Source of the DNA: Pseudomonas sp. W4I3
GTDB lineage: Bacteria > Pseudomonadota > Gammaproteobacteria > Pseudomonadales > Pseudomonadaceae
Assembly (NCBI RefSeq): GCF_030816195.1
Contig: NZ_JAUSXS010000001.1
Span: 3,061,501-3,125,500, forward strand
Direction: 5' to 3'
Length of the DNA stretch: 64,000 nt
Position numbers and translations under genes: made by a program
Shown here: one piece after another, positions 29,533-39,187 of the stretch
Position numbering within the stretch: the first letter of the stretch is position 1
How the letters are laid out: every line of letters begins with the position of its first letter
The notes under the pieces: generated by a model
What the model was told of the DNA's origin: nothing
What the model saw: the letters and a program-made list of their open reading frames with translations, nothing else
Databases searched by the model: none

Positions 29533-31014
29533 ATGACAGCTACCCAGTACAACCCACAGTCCCAGTCAAAAGCCACCGACGAGGGCAGCATTCTCGACAA
29601 CATCATTGCCCAGACGTTACTGAGTGCCGATGACGAGGCGTACAGCATCGCCAAGCGCGGGGTGTCGGCGTTTATCCAAGAACTGGTCAAGCCTCACAAC
29701 CGTGAAGAGCCAGTCAAGAAGCGTCTGGTCGACCGGATGATCGCCGAAATCGATGCCAAGCTCAGCCAACAGATGGACGAGATCCTGCACCACCCCGACT
29801 TCCAGGCACTGGAGTCGGCGTGGCGAGGGCTGCAACTGCTGGTCGAGCGCACCGATTTTCGCGAGAACATCAAGATAGAGCTGCTCAATGTTTCACGGCA
29901 AGACCTGCTGGACGATTTCGAGGATTCCCCGGAAGTCACCCAGTCGGGGCTCTACAAGCATATCTACAGTGCCGAATACGGCCAGTTTGGCGGTCAGCCG
30001 GTCGGGGCGATCATCGCCAACTACTTCCTGTCACCCAGCGCGCCAGATGTGAAACTCATGCAATACGTGTCCAGCGTTGCCGGTATGGCTCACGCACCGT
30101 TCATCGCTGCCGCCGGGCCAGGTTTCTTTGGCCTGGAAAGCTTCACGGGTCTACCTGACCTCAAGGACCTCAGGGATCATTTCGAAGGTCCGCAGTTTGC
30201 CAAATGGCAGAGCTTTCGCCAGAGCGAAGACGCCCGCTACATCGGCCTCACCGTGCCGCGTTTTCTGCTGCGCACGCCTTACGATCCCCTTGAGAGCCCG
30301 GTAAAAACCTTTGCCTACCAGGAAAATGTGGTCAACAGCCACGAGCACTACCTGTGGGGCAATACGGCCTACGCCTTCGCCACTCGCCTGACCGACAGTT
30401 TCGCGCGCTTTCGCTGGTGCCCGAACATCATCGGCCCCCAGAGCGGCGGGGCGGTCGAGGACCTGCCGTTGCATCACTTTCAGAGCATGGGCGAGATAGA
30501 AACCAAGATTCCGACCGAGGTACTGGTGTCAGACCGGCGCGAATACGAGTTGTCGCAGGAAGGGTTCATTGCGCTGACCATGCGCAAGGGCAGTGACAAC
30601 GCGGCCTTCTTTTCCGCCAGCTCCGTGCAGAAGCCCAAGACGTTCGGCATCAGCGAAGAGGGCAGGGCCGCCGAGCTGAACTACCGGCTCGGCACCCAGT
30701 TGCCGTACATGATGGTGGTCAATCGGCTGGCTCACTACCTCAAGGTTCTGCAGCGTGAACAACTGGGCTCGTGGAAGGAGCGGACTGACCTGGAGTTGGA
30801 ACTCAACAAGTGGATTCGCCAATACGTGGCGGATCAGGAAAACCCCAGCGCCGAAGTTCGCGGTCGCCGCCCACTGCGCGCAGCGCGAATTGTCGTCAGC
30901 GATGTCGAGGGTGAGCCAGGCTGGTACCGCGTCAGTTTGAGCGTACGGCCGCATTTCAAGTACATGGGGGCGGACTTCACTTTGTCCCTTGTTGGCAAGC
31001 TCGACAAAGAATGA
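29533..31014 (+). CDS. tssC: T6SS contractile sheath large subunit TssC
   Basis: 493 residues, VipB/EvpB family, with the hallmark blocks ILHHPDFQALESAWRGLQLLV, YFLSPSAPDVKLMQYVSSVAGMAHAPFIAAA and the C-terminal AARIVVSDVEGEPGWYRVSLSVRPHFKYMGADFTLSLVGKL. It assembles with TssB into the outer sheath around the Hcp tube; contraction drives injection. Its stop overlaps the tssE start (ATGA), indicating coupled translation. Confidence 0.97.
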   Translation: MTATQYNPQSQSKATDEGSILDNIIAQTLLSADDEAYSIAKRGVSAFIQELVKPHNREEPVKKRLVDRMIAEIDAKLSQQMDEILHHPDFQALESAWRGLQLLVERTDFRENIKIELLNVSRQDLLDDFEDSPEVTQSGLYKHIYSAEYGQFGGQPVGAIIANYFLSPSAPDVKLMQYVSSVAGMAHAPFIAAAGPGFFGLESFTGLPDLKDLRDHFEGPQFAKWQSFRQSEDARYIGLTVPRFLLRTPYDPLESPVKTFAYQENVVNSHEHYLWGNTAYAFATRLTDSFARFRWCPNIIGPQSGGAVEDLPLHHFQSMGEIETKIPTEVLVSDRREYELSQEGFIALTMRKGSDNAAFFSASSVQKPKTFGISEEGRAAELNYRLGTQLPYMMVVNRLAHYLKVLQREQLGSWKERTDLELELNKWIRQYVADQENPSAEVRGRRPLRAARIVVSDVEGEPGWYRVSLSVRPHFKYMGADFTLSLVGKLDKE

Positions 31015-31430
31015 GCCGAGGCCAGGGGATGCGCCACCCCAGCAGCCTTTTCGAGCGCCTTGAGTCCGATACGTCCCCCAGCGTGTGCCGCGTGACGTCC
31101 GTCGCCGCGCATTTGACGAAAATGCTCAGCACCCGTGCAGGCAGCGTGCAGACGCTGCCGGATTACGGCTTGCCCGATCTCAATGATATGCGGCTCAGCC
31201 TGCATGAATGCCTGACCCAGTCGCGCCTGCTGATCGAGCGCTTCATCCAGGCTTATGAGCCACGGCTGGTGAATGTGCGCGTCAGGGTGCTACCCCGTGT
31301 CCATGAAACCTTGGCGTTGGCGTTCGCCATTGAGGCTGGGCTGCTCATCGACGGTGGCATACAACCGGTCGTGTTCCATGCGCGCCTGGCGCAAGCAGGT
31401 CAGGTAGAGGTTCGCGCAGATGGCCCTTAA
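31011..31430 (+). CDS. tssE: T6SS baseplate subunit TssE (gp25-like)
   Basis: 139 residues beginning at the ATGA overlapping the tssC stop. It has the gp25-like/VasS features SLFERLESD near the start, TRAGSVQTLPDYGLPDL and a middle RLVNVRVRV strand. TssE is the baseplate wedge protein from which the sheath nucleates. It overlaps tssF by 11 bp. Confidence 0.93.
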   Translation: MSRGQGMRHPSSLFERLESDTSPSVCRVTSVAAHLTKMLSTRAGSVQTLPDYGLPDLNDMRLSLHECLTQSRLLIERFIQAYEPRLVNVRVRVLPRVHETLALAFAIEAGLLIDGGIQPVVFHARLAQAGQVEVRADGP

Positions 31431-33207
31431 TCGCTATTTTCAACGCGAACTCAGTGACCTGCGGCAACTCGGGCGGCGCTTTTCCGAACGAAACCCGGCC
31501 CTGGCACCGTTTCTTGCCGAGACCGGTCAGGACCCGGATGTGGAACGTTTGCTGGAGGGCTTTGCGTTTCTGACCGCGCGCCTGCGCCAGAAGCTCGATG
31601 ACGAGCTGCCAGAGTTGACGCATTCTTTGATGCACCTGCTATGGCCCAATTACATGCGGCCAATGCCGGCTTTCAGCATCCTGCAGTTCGACCCGTTGAA
31701 ATACGCCGGCCCCAGCGTTCGCGTGGCACGCGATACCGCCGTGGAAAGCGTGCTCATTCAAGGCGATCGTTGCCGGTTCAGAACGTGCTATGCCACTGAT
31801 GTCATGCCCTTGCAACTTCGCAGCCTGGATTACACCTGCCAGAGCGATGTGGACTGGTTGGACCTGCGCCTGACCCTGAGCGCGGAGGGAAACTTCAGTG
31901 CGCTGGCATTCGGCTCGTTGCGACTGCACCTGGCCGGGGATCACTACGTAAGCCAAGGTCTGTACCTCAACTTGCTGCGACACCTGGACGGCATCCATGT
32001 GCAGCTACTGGACCAGAGCGGTTTGCCGGTCAACGGGGTCGATGGTCGACCTGCGACGGTACGCCTCGGCGCCAGTCAGGTTCAGCCGGTGGGGTTTGCA
32101 CCGGAACACGCGCTGATTCCGTACCCGCAAAATACCTTCGATGGATATCGCCACCTGCAGGAATATTTCACGTTTCCCGAGAAGTACCTGTTTGTCGATG
32201 TACAAGGGTTGGAAGCCCTGCATCGGTTGCCGCAGGAGGTCCTCGATCAGGCACATGGCATGGTGTTGCGCTTCGAGCTGCGCGCCCAGGGCCGTGCACC
32301 TCAGCGGCCCACCCTGGACAACGTCAAGCTGTACTGCACGCCTATCGTCAACCTGTTCAGTCACGATGCAATACCCATTCGGCTGGATGGAAAGCAGGAC
32401 GAATACCTGCTGTTGCCGGGGGAATATGCTGCGGCCAATGCCAATGTGTTTTCGGTTGAGCGCGTTACGGGATGGCGCCCCGGTGGCTTGGGGTATCAAA
32501 CGTACGTGCCCTTTGAGTCGTTCGAGCATGACAGCGGCCTGGCGACGTCGGGGGCACACCCCAGCTTCAGCATCCGCCAGCGCCCTTCGGCACAGCACGA
32601 CGGGCTGGATACCTGGATAGGATTTAGCGATCGGCGCGAACCGGGCCCGGAGACCCTGTCGATCGAGCTGACCTGTACCAATGCCGGCTTGCCGCAACAG
32701 TTGCGGGCAGGTGAGATCAACCAGCCCAGCGAGCACACGCCTGAATCATTGACGTTTCGCAACATCACCGCGCCAACCGCCAGTTTTGCGCCGCCACTTG
32801 AGCAGGATTTTCTGTGGAAACTCATCAGCAACATGTCGCTCAACTATCTGTCGTTGACCGATATCAACGCACTGAAAGTCATTCTCGAGACCTACGACCT
32901 GCCGCGCTATCACGATCGACAGGCGCTGAAAATCAGCCAGAAAAAGCTGGGCGCGTTGCGCGCCATTCAGCACGAAGCGGTTGACCGGCTGCACCGCGGC
33001 CTGCCGATTCGCGGACTGCGGGTGGACCTTACGGTGGATCCTCTGGGCTTTGCAGGTCAAGGCGATCTGTTCGTGTTCGCCTCGGTGCTCAATCAGTTTT
33101 TTGCACTCTATGCCAGCCTCAATTCGTACCTCGAGTTGCGAGTTATCAGCACACAAGGAGACGTGTATCTATGGCCGTTCCGGATGGGGCAGCAACCCCT
33201 GCTTTGA
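31420..33207 (+). CDS. tssF: T6SS baseplate subunit TssF
   Basis: 595 residues, VasA/ImpG family. The start MALNRYFQRELSDLRQLGRRFSERNPALAPFLAE is diagnostic, as is the VERLLEGFAFLTARLRQKLDDELPELTHSLM segment that follows. C-terminal LSLTDINALKVILETYDLP is also typical. It forms the (TssF)2-TssG wedge. Overlaps both neighbours, by 11 bp with tssE and 37 bp with tssG. Confidence 0.96.
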   Translation: MALNRYFQRELSDLRQLGRRFSERNPALAPFLAETGQDPDVERLLEGFAFLTARLRQKLDDELPELTHSLMHLLWPNYMRPMPAFSILQFDPLKYAGPSVRVARDTAVESVLIQGDRCRFRTCYATDVMPLQLRSLDYTCQSDVDWLDLRLTLSAEGNFSALAFGSLRLHLAGDHYVSQGLYLNLLRHLDGIHVQLLDQSGLPVNGVDGRPATVRLGASQVQPVGFAPEHALIPYPQNTFDGYRHLQEYFTFPEKYLFVDVQGLEALHRLPQEVLDQAHGMVLRFELRAQGRAPQRPTLDNVKLYCTPIVNLFSHDAIPIRLDGKQDEYLLLPGEYAAANANVFSVERVTGWRPGGLGYQTYVPFESFEHDSGLATSGAHPSFSIRQRPSAQHDGLDTWIGFSDRREPGPETLSIELTCTNAGLPQQLRAGEINQPSEHTPESLTFRNITAPTASFAPPLEQDFLWKLISNMSLNYLSLTDINALKVILETYDLPRYHDRQALKISQKKLGALRAIQHEAVDRLHRGLPIRGLRVDLTVDPLGFAGQGDLFVFASVLNQFFALYASLNSYLELRVISTQGDVYLWPFRMGQQPLL

Positions 33208-34178
33208 CTCAGCTTTGCCGTGCCATCCGCGAATACACGCTGTTCCAGGCGGTGGTGCAGGTGATTGCACGCTTACGTGAAGCGCATCCACAGCTGGACG
33301 AGGATGCGTTGTATGACCGGCTCGAATTCCAGGCCAACCCCGGCCTGGGGTTTGCCGGACACGATATCGACCGTATGGAGTTTTTCATGGACCAGGGGAG
33401 TTTGCGGGCACGTTTGCGCATCAATGTGCTGGGCTTGTTCGGCGCGGGGTCACCATTGCCCGCGTTCTATGCCGAGCAGGCGGTTGCAGAGCGCGCAGGT
33501 GGCAACCCTTCGCGGGACTTCCTCGATATGTTCCATCACCGACTGCACCGTCTGCTGCTGCCGATCTGGCGCAAATACCGTTACCGGGCGTGCTTTCAAC
33601 CGGGCGCCAGTGATGGGTTTTCGCAGCATATGTTTGCCCTGGTCGGCCTCGGCAGCCATGCCATACGGGCCGCCTCGGGTCTCGATTGCAAGCGCTTGCT
33701 GCCTTACCTCGGGTTGTTGAGCCTGCGAGCGCACTCGGCCGCGTTGATAGAGACCGTCCTGAGGTATTACTTCAAGCATGCCCCGGTGTTCATCGAGCAG
33801 TGGGTCGAGCGCACAGTGGACGTAGAGCATTCGCAGCGCAATGACCTGGGCCATGCCAACTGCGCGCTTGGCCAGGACCTGGTGTTGGGGCATCGGGTCG
33901 CTGACCGCAGCGGCAAGTTCAGGGTGCATATCACAGGTTTGGCGTGGCACCACTTTCACGCCTTTCTGCCCATGGGAGCGGCTTATGTCCCTGCCTGTTC
34001 GCTGGTGCGCTTGGCTGCGCCGGACGCATTGCAATTTGACCTGCGTCTGGTGCTGGCCCCCGGCGAAATCCGGCCACTGCACATCGGCGAAAACAATGCG
34101 TGCCGCCTGGGTTGGACCAGTTGGCTGGAGCATGAGCGAGCGGATGGCGCAATCACGCTTGCCAGCCATTTTCATTAA
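33171..34178 (+). CDS. tssG: T6SS baseplate subunit TssG
   Basis: 335 residues, VasB/ImpH family. It starts inside the end of tssF (37-bp overlap). Typical blocks are the LEFQANPGLGFAGHDI segment, NVLGLFGAGSPLPAFYAEQ, FLDMFHHRLHRLLLPIWRKYRY and a C-terminal GWTSWLEHER. It binds two TssF copies in the baseplate wedge. Confidence 0.95.
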   Translation: MAVPDGAATPALTQLCRAIREYTLFQAVVQVIARLREAHPQLDEDALYDRLEFQANPGLGFAGHDIDRMEFFMDQGSLRARLRINVLGLFGAGSPLPAFYAEQAVAERAGGNPSRDFLDMFHHRLHRLLLPIWRKYRYRACFQPGASDGFSQHMFALVGLGSHAIRAASGLDCKRLLPYLGLLSLRAHSAALIETVLRYYFKHAPVFIEQWVERTVDVEHSQRNDLGHANCALGQDLVLGHRVADRSGKFRVHITGLAWHHFHAFLPMGAAYVPACSLVRLAAPDALQFDLRLVLAPGEIRPLHIGENNACRLGWTSWLEHERADGAITLASHFH

Positions 34179-34190
34179 GGATTGATGAGC

Positions 34191-36629
34191 ATGATTAATG
34201 TGGACCTGCAAAAACTGATCCGTACATTGACGCCCCAGACCCGCGAGGACCTGACGCGTTCGGCCGAGCGCTGCATGGCACGTGGCGGCCATGAGGTATT
34301 GGTGGAGGATCTGCTCCTGGCCTTGCTCGAGCATCCCGCTGGGCTGATCACCAAGGCGTTGGAAGACGCCAACGTTTCCACAGGCGAACTGCAAGCCGCC
34401 TTGCAGCCCAGGATTGAGCAGAGCGCAACCCGCAACCCGGTGTTCGCCCAGACTCTGGTGCTGTGGTTACAACACGCCGTGATGGTTGCGCACGTAGAGT
34501 TGGGCCAACGTTCTGTCGATCACGGTGCTCTGTTGCTGGCACTTTTACAGCATCCGCTGGAGCACGCGGGCAGTCGCTATCATGCCGTGCTCAGCCGCCT
34601 GGATACCGGCAGGGTGCGTGACTTCCTGACGAGTCGGCCTTCTGAGCATCAGCCGATTGCTACAGAGTCGCTGTTGCAGCGTTTTACCCAGGACCTCACC
34701 CAGCAGGCCCGTGAGGGCCGGATAGACCCGGTGCTGTGCCGTGAGCGTGAAGTGCGCCAGCTGATCGATATTCTGGTGCGGCGGCGCAAGAACAATCCGA
34801 TTCTGGTGGGGGAGGCTGGGGTAGGGAAGACCGCGATCGTGGAAGGGCTGGCGTTGCAGATCGTGGCGTTGCAGGTGCCCGAGGTCCTTAAGGCTGTTCG
34901 CGTGCTGACCCTCGATATGGGCTTGCTGCAAGCAGGCGCCGGCCTCAAGGGTGAATTCGAGCGGCGCCTAAAAGGTGTGATCGATGAAGTGAGCGCCTCA
35001 CCCGAGCCGGTAATCCTGTTTATCGACGAAGCCCATACCTTGGTTGGCGCTGGCGGCCAGCCGGGTGGGCTGGACGCGGCCAACCTGCTCAAGCCGGCGT
35101 TGGCGCGCGGCGCGCTGCGTACGATCGCCGCGACTACCTGGTCGGAATACAAGCAGTACATCGAAAAAGATCCGGCATTGGCGCGGCGATTCCAGCCGGT
35201 AAAGGTCGGCGAGCCCAGTGTCGAGCAGGCTGTGTCGATTCTGCGGGGGCTGGTGCCTGTCTACGAAGCGAGTCATGGCGTGTATGTCCGCGATGATGCG
35301 GTGGTGGCGGCGGCCCGCATGAGCGCGCGCTATCTGGTGGGTCGGCAATTGCCGGACAAGGCGGTGGACGTGCTGGACACTGCGTGTGCCAGTGCTCGCA
35401 CGCGTCAGGCAATGCCGCCCGAGTCATTGCAGGCGCTACGCGTCGAACTGATCGAGGGCCAACGGCAGGCGCGGGCGCTGAGTCGAGACGCCGAGAGCGG
35501 GTTGCCGGTGGATGCGCAAGCCTTGCAGGCGTTGAAACTGCGCCTGGAAACCCTCGAGCCCGAGCGCCAGCTACTCGAGCAGCAGTGGCTCGAGCACGGC
35601 GGGCAAACGTCGCTCGAACCTGAGGTTTGCCCGCGTGGCGTAGCCCATGTCATCAGCGCCTGGACCGGGATTCCCGCCGAGCAGTTGGCCTTTGAACCGA
35701 ATGAAAAAGTGCTGGGTTTTGCCGAGGCTTTGCGCGCCCGCGTGCTTGGGCAGGAACACGCGGTACAGGCTCTGGACCGTGCCTTGCGCGCGGTCGCCGC
35801 CGGGCTGAACAAGGTCGACGCACCGGTCGGGGTGTTTCTGCTGGTGGGGCCAAGCGGTGTCGGCAAGACAGAAACGGCATTGGCCCTGGCGGATCTGTTG
35901 TACGGCGGGGAAAGGTTTGTCACCACGATCAACATGTCGGAATACCAGGAGAAGCACGCGCTCTCCCGATTGATCGGCGCGCCACCGGGCTATGTCGGTT
36001 ATGGCGAGGGCGGGGTACTGACCGAGGCCGTGCGCCAGCGTCCTTATTCAGTTGTGCTGCTCGACGAGGTGGAGAAAGCCGACCCTGAGGTGTTGAACCT
36101 GTTTTACCAAGTCTTTGACAAAGGGCGCGCCAATGATGGCGAAGGGCGCGAAATCGACTTTCGCAACACCGTGCTGCTGCTGACTTCCAACCTCGCAAGC
36201 GACTGTATCAACGCGCTTTGCGCAGACGGTCAACGACCGCAACCCCAGGTACTGCAAGACGCCATTTATCCGGTGCTGCGTGCGCACTTCAAGCCCGCAT
36301 TGCTCGCCCGTATGCGCGTCGTACCGTATTACCCGATCGCAGAGAACGTGCTGCGCGACGTGGCCGAACTCAAGCTCGCGAACCTTGGGCAACGGCTGCA
36401 ATCACGCAAACTGGCGTTCACCTATACGCCTGAACTGGTTACTCACATAACCGAGCGTTGCGCTGACGCTGACAGCGGTGCGCGGTATATCGACCAGTGG
36501 CTCGAGCGGCATTTATTGCCGCAGATGGTGGACGGTCTGCTGGGCGCCATGGCCGTGGATGCGCCAGTTTGCCTGGTGCATGCCCGAGTGGATGGCAACG
36601 GCCTGCCTGTCTGTGAGTTCAGCCAATGA
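34191..36629 (+). CDS. tssH: T6SS AAA+ disassembly ATPase TssH (ClpV)
   Basis: 812 residues. ATG 34191 is preferred: TTAAGGA lies 9 nt before it, while ATG 34185 would be too close. The N domain binds the sheath. Two AAA+ modules follow: Walker A GEAGVGKT near residue 205 with Walker B ILFIDEAHTL, and GPSGVGKT near residue 552 with VVLLDEVEKADPEV. Between them is the ClpB/ClpV middle domain. ClpV extracts TssC from contracted sheaths to recycle subunits. Its stop overlaps the regulator start (ATGA). Confidence 0.95.
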   Translation: MINVDLQKLIRTLTPQTREDLTRSAERCMARGGHEVLVEDLLLALLEHPAGLITKALEDANVSTGELQAALQPRIEQSATRNPVFAQTLVLWLQHAVMVAHVELGQRSVDHGALLLALLQHPLEHAGSRYHAVLSRLDTGRVRDFLTSRPSEHQPIATESLLQRFTQDLTQQAREGRIDPVLCREREVRQLIDILVRRRKNNPILVGEAGVGKTAIVEGLALQIVALQVPEVLKAVRVLTLDMGLLQAGAGLKGEFERRLKGVIDEVSASPEPVILFIDEAHTLVGAGGQPGGLDAANLLKPALARGALRTIAATTWSEYKQYIEKDPALARRFQPVKVGEPSVEQAVSILRGLVPVYEASHGVYVRDDAVVAAARMSARYLVGRQLPDKAVDVLDTACASARTRQAMPPESLQALRVELIEGQRQARALSRDAESGLPVDAQALQALKLRLETLEPERQLLEQQWLEHGGQTSLEPEVCPRGVAHVISAWTGIPAEQLAFEPNEKVLGFAEALRARVLGQEHAVQALDRALRAVAAGLNKVDAPVGVFLLVGPSGVGKTETALALADLLYGGERFVTTINMSEYQEKHALSRLIGAPPGYVGYGEGGVLTEAVRQRPYSVVLLDEVEKADPEVLNLFYQVFDKGRANDGEGREIDFRNTVLLLTSNLASDCINALCADGQRPQPQVLQDAIYPVLRAHFKPALLARMRVVPYYPIAENVLRDVAELKLANLGQRLQSRKLAFTYTPELVTHITERCADADSGARYIDQWLERHLLPQMVDGLLGAMAVDAPVCLVHARVDGNGLPVCEFSQ

Positions 36630-38156
36630 GCGACAACAACCTGGACCAACTGCCCGACCCGCTTGCCCATGCCAACGCCTTGATCGGCTGTTTTACGCGT
36701 ATAGGCCTGGACAACGACGACGCTTCACTGCCGGGCGCATGCGTCGCGGCAGCGGCACAACTGAGCCACTGTGAACTCTGCCAGTTGTACCGGCTTGATG
36801 AGGTGACTGGGCGGCTTGTTCTGATCGCCCAGCACCTGAGCGCGACGCTCTCGCTGGCGGATACCCCTTCAAGGCTCGATCTGCGACACGTGCCTTTGCT
36901 GCGTGACACCGTGGGCCAAGGCGTTGCCGTCAGTGTGGATGATGTGCAGAACAGCGCGTGCAACACGGCTTTTCTGCCGGCGCTCGCGTCACCCTGGCGC
37001 GCCCTATTGAGCGTGCCGCTGTTCAGTCGCCTCAATACGGTCACGGGCGTGTTGCTCTGCGCTGCTCAACGCCCGGTAGCGTTGCGAGGCTACGCTACGT
37101 CGCTGGGCCAGTTCGGCAGCTTCGCCTTGCACCAATTGGCGCTGTTGCGCAGCCTGCGGTGTTTGCCGGCTGTTGCACCGCAAGGGCGCGCAGTGTCGGC
37201 GGGCACGTATGGCCTGATAGGCAGCAGCACAGCGATGGCGCAAACCTGCCAATTGATCAGCAAGGTGTTGCATACCCCTTATACCGTCCTGCTGCGCGGC
37301 GAAACCGGTACCGGCAAGGAAGTGGTGGCTCGCGCCATCCACCTGGCAGGGCCGCGTGCGGACAAGGCTTTTGTGGTGCAGAACTGTGCTGCGTTCCCGG
37401 AAGGCTTGTTGGAAAGCGAGCTGTTTGGTTACCGAAAAGGCGCCTTTACCGGTGCGGAGCGCAACTACGCAGGGCTGTTTGACGCCGCGCACGGGGGCAC
37501 GCTGCTGCTTGATGAAATCGGCGATATGCCGCTGTCCCTGCAAGCCAAGTTGCTGCGGGTCCTGCAGGAAGGGGAAGTTCGCCCATTGGGCGCCAGTGCT
37601 GCGCACAAGGTTGACGTACGCATCATCGCGGCGACGCACCGTGACCTGGCCGCCATGGTCGCCGAAGGCAGCTTTCGCGAAGACCTTTATTACCGGCTTG
37701 CCCAATTTCCCATCCAGCTACCGGCCTTGCGTGAGCGAGATGGGGATGTGCTGCAACTGGCACGGCATTTCGCCGACAAGGCGTGCGCAAGCCTTGGGAG
37801 GACACCTGTGCAATGGTCGAATATCGCCCTCGATCAACTGTCGAGTCATCCCTTTCCCGGCAACGTGCGTGAACTCAAGTGTCTGGTGGAGCGCGCCGTG
37901 CTGCTGTGCGACGACAACGTGATTCTGCCCACGCACCTGTCGCTGCCCCAGGCGCCGGTCGCGACCCGCTGTAGATGACGTAACGCTACGCCAGCGCATG
38001 GAGCGGGTAGAGCGCGTGTTTTTGCTCGACTGCCTGCACAAGAATCGCGGCAACCGAACCCGCACGGCGCGCGAGCTGGGCGTCGCACGGCGCACGCTGT
38101 TGTATCGGCTTGCCCGCTTGAACATTCCCTGCGGTGATGCCAGTGGGGAGCGTTGA
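36626..38156 (+). pseudogene. vasH: T6SS sigma-54 activator (VasH/Sfa2-like), frameshifted before its DNA-binding domain
   Basis: The first frame (450 residues, ends at TGA 37976-37978) has an N-terminal GAF-like domain (about 40-160) and a full AAA+ sigma-54 domain: Walker A GETGTGKE, sigma-54 loop [16 protein letters not shown] and PGNVRELKCLVERAVLL. The Fis-type DNA-binding helix-turn-helix (GNRTRTARELGVARRTLLYRL) follows in the +1 frame, ending at TGA 38154-38156. Removing one C from CCC at 37965-37967 joins them through TAVDDVTLRQRMERVERVFLL. As written, the protein lacks its HTH and could not bind DNA specifically. Position matches sfa2 of the H2-T6SS. Starts inside the tssH stop. Confidence 0.82.
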
Positions 38157-38237
38157 GCCGTGTGCCGTAGGTTTGTCGAAATCATCGCCGCCGCCACCGA
38201 TAGCGGACGGCGGGCTTTTTCACCGAGGAGAGACCTG

Positions 38238-38369
38238 ATGCCTGATCGTCCATGGCGCGTCGCCGTGCTTGTGCTGCTTTTGCTCGGCGGTTGTCATGCC
38301 AACTATGTATTCGATGATGCCCAGTACCGTCCGTTGGGTGAGCCGCAGGCGGTGACCCGTGGTCGATGA
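38238..38369 (+). CDS. Tiny T6SS-associated lipoprotein (OrfX position)
   Basis: 43 residues from ATG 38238 with GAGAGA upstream. It has a basic start, a leucine-rich hydrophobic core (VAVLVLLLLGG) and a lipobox LLGGC, so lipid attachment at Cys20 would leave a mature peptide of about 24 residues. Its place between the sigma-54 regulator and fha matches the orfX slot (PA1664) of the H2-T6SS. Function unknown; conservation of position suggests an outer- or inner-membrane accessory to TssJ. Confidence 0.6.
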   Translation: MPDRPWRVAVLVLLLLGGCHANYVFDDAQYRPLGEPQAVTRGR

Positions 38370-38386
38370 AAAGAGGGAGCCTGACC

Positions 38387-39182
38387 ATGCAGCTTGTGTT
38401 TGAGGTATGTGAGGCCGCAGGCGGTAACCCTGCGTCCATGGTGCGCAAGATCTTCGACGGGGTGGGGCGGTGTGATTGGCCGTGGCTCCGGCTGTGAGTG
38501 GGTCATCCACGATCCGAGCCGCTTGCTCTCCGGTCACCATGGTTTGGTGGGTTACCGGGAAGGTCGTTACTTCCTCACGGATATCAGCAGCAACGGTATC
38601 CGTATGGCCGGCAGTCGCGAACGCCTGCCCAAAGGGCAGGCGCAATTGATCGAGGAGGGTGACGTGTTCGAACTCGGAGCACTGTCGATACGCGCGCGGT
38701 TGATAGAGCCGATTCAACCTTCCTGTGAGCAGCCGATAATCACGGGCGTACCGATTCCCGATGATGCGTTCCTGGCGCTGGACCCGTTGCAGGCACTGGA
38801 CCTCGAACAGCAGCGGCTTAGCGCCTCCGATGAGCTGGAGGCGTTGAGTGCTGGCACTGGCGTGGGCGAGTTCGGCACGTGGGCCGACCGGCATGCCGCC
38901 GACCGCGAACATGTGGCGATCCCGCGTCGGGTTGGATCGCTCAAGGCGCTTCCCGAGGTTGATCCTGCCGTCATGGCGCCGGGGTCCGGCGACATCTTCT
39001 GGACGGAGTTTGCCGCGGCGTTGGGGCTTGACCTGCGCCGGCTTGACGATGTGGCTCGAAAGGCGCTGGCGATCGAGGTGGCGCGCCTTTTTCGGCTGGA
39101 GGCTGAACGGTTGCAGCACGGCCGCGCCTACGAAGAACAGGTGCGTCTGATCTCGACCTTGCACAGCGATTATTCAGGATGA
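38387..39182 (+). pseudogene. fha: T6SS FHA-domain protein, frameshifted
   Basis: The ATG at 38387 (AGGGAG upstream) opens MQLVFEVCEAAGGNPASMV and runs to TGA 38495-38497. The rest of the protein continues in the +1 frame. Removing one G from GGGG at 38464-38467 gives FDGVGGVIGRGSGCEWVIHD, an unbroken FHA start. The FHA domain (about 1-95) has the phosphothreonine-binding GR..., S..H and NG residues (IGRGSGCEW, LLSGHHGLV, ISSNGIRM). The C-terminal half (about 170-260) is the T6SS FHA C domain. Fha proteins read out threonine phosphorylation by the Stk kinase, encoded with its phosphatase downstream. Position matches fha2. It overlaps the start of the tssJ region. Confidence 0.82.
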
Positions 39183-39187
39183 TGTTC

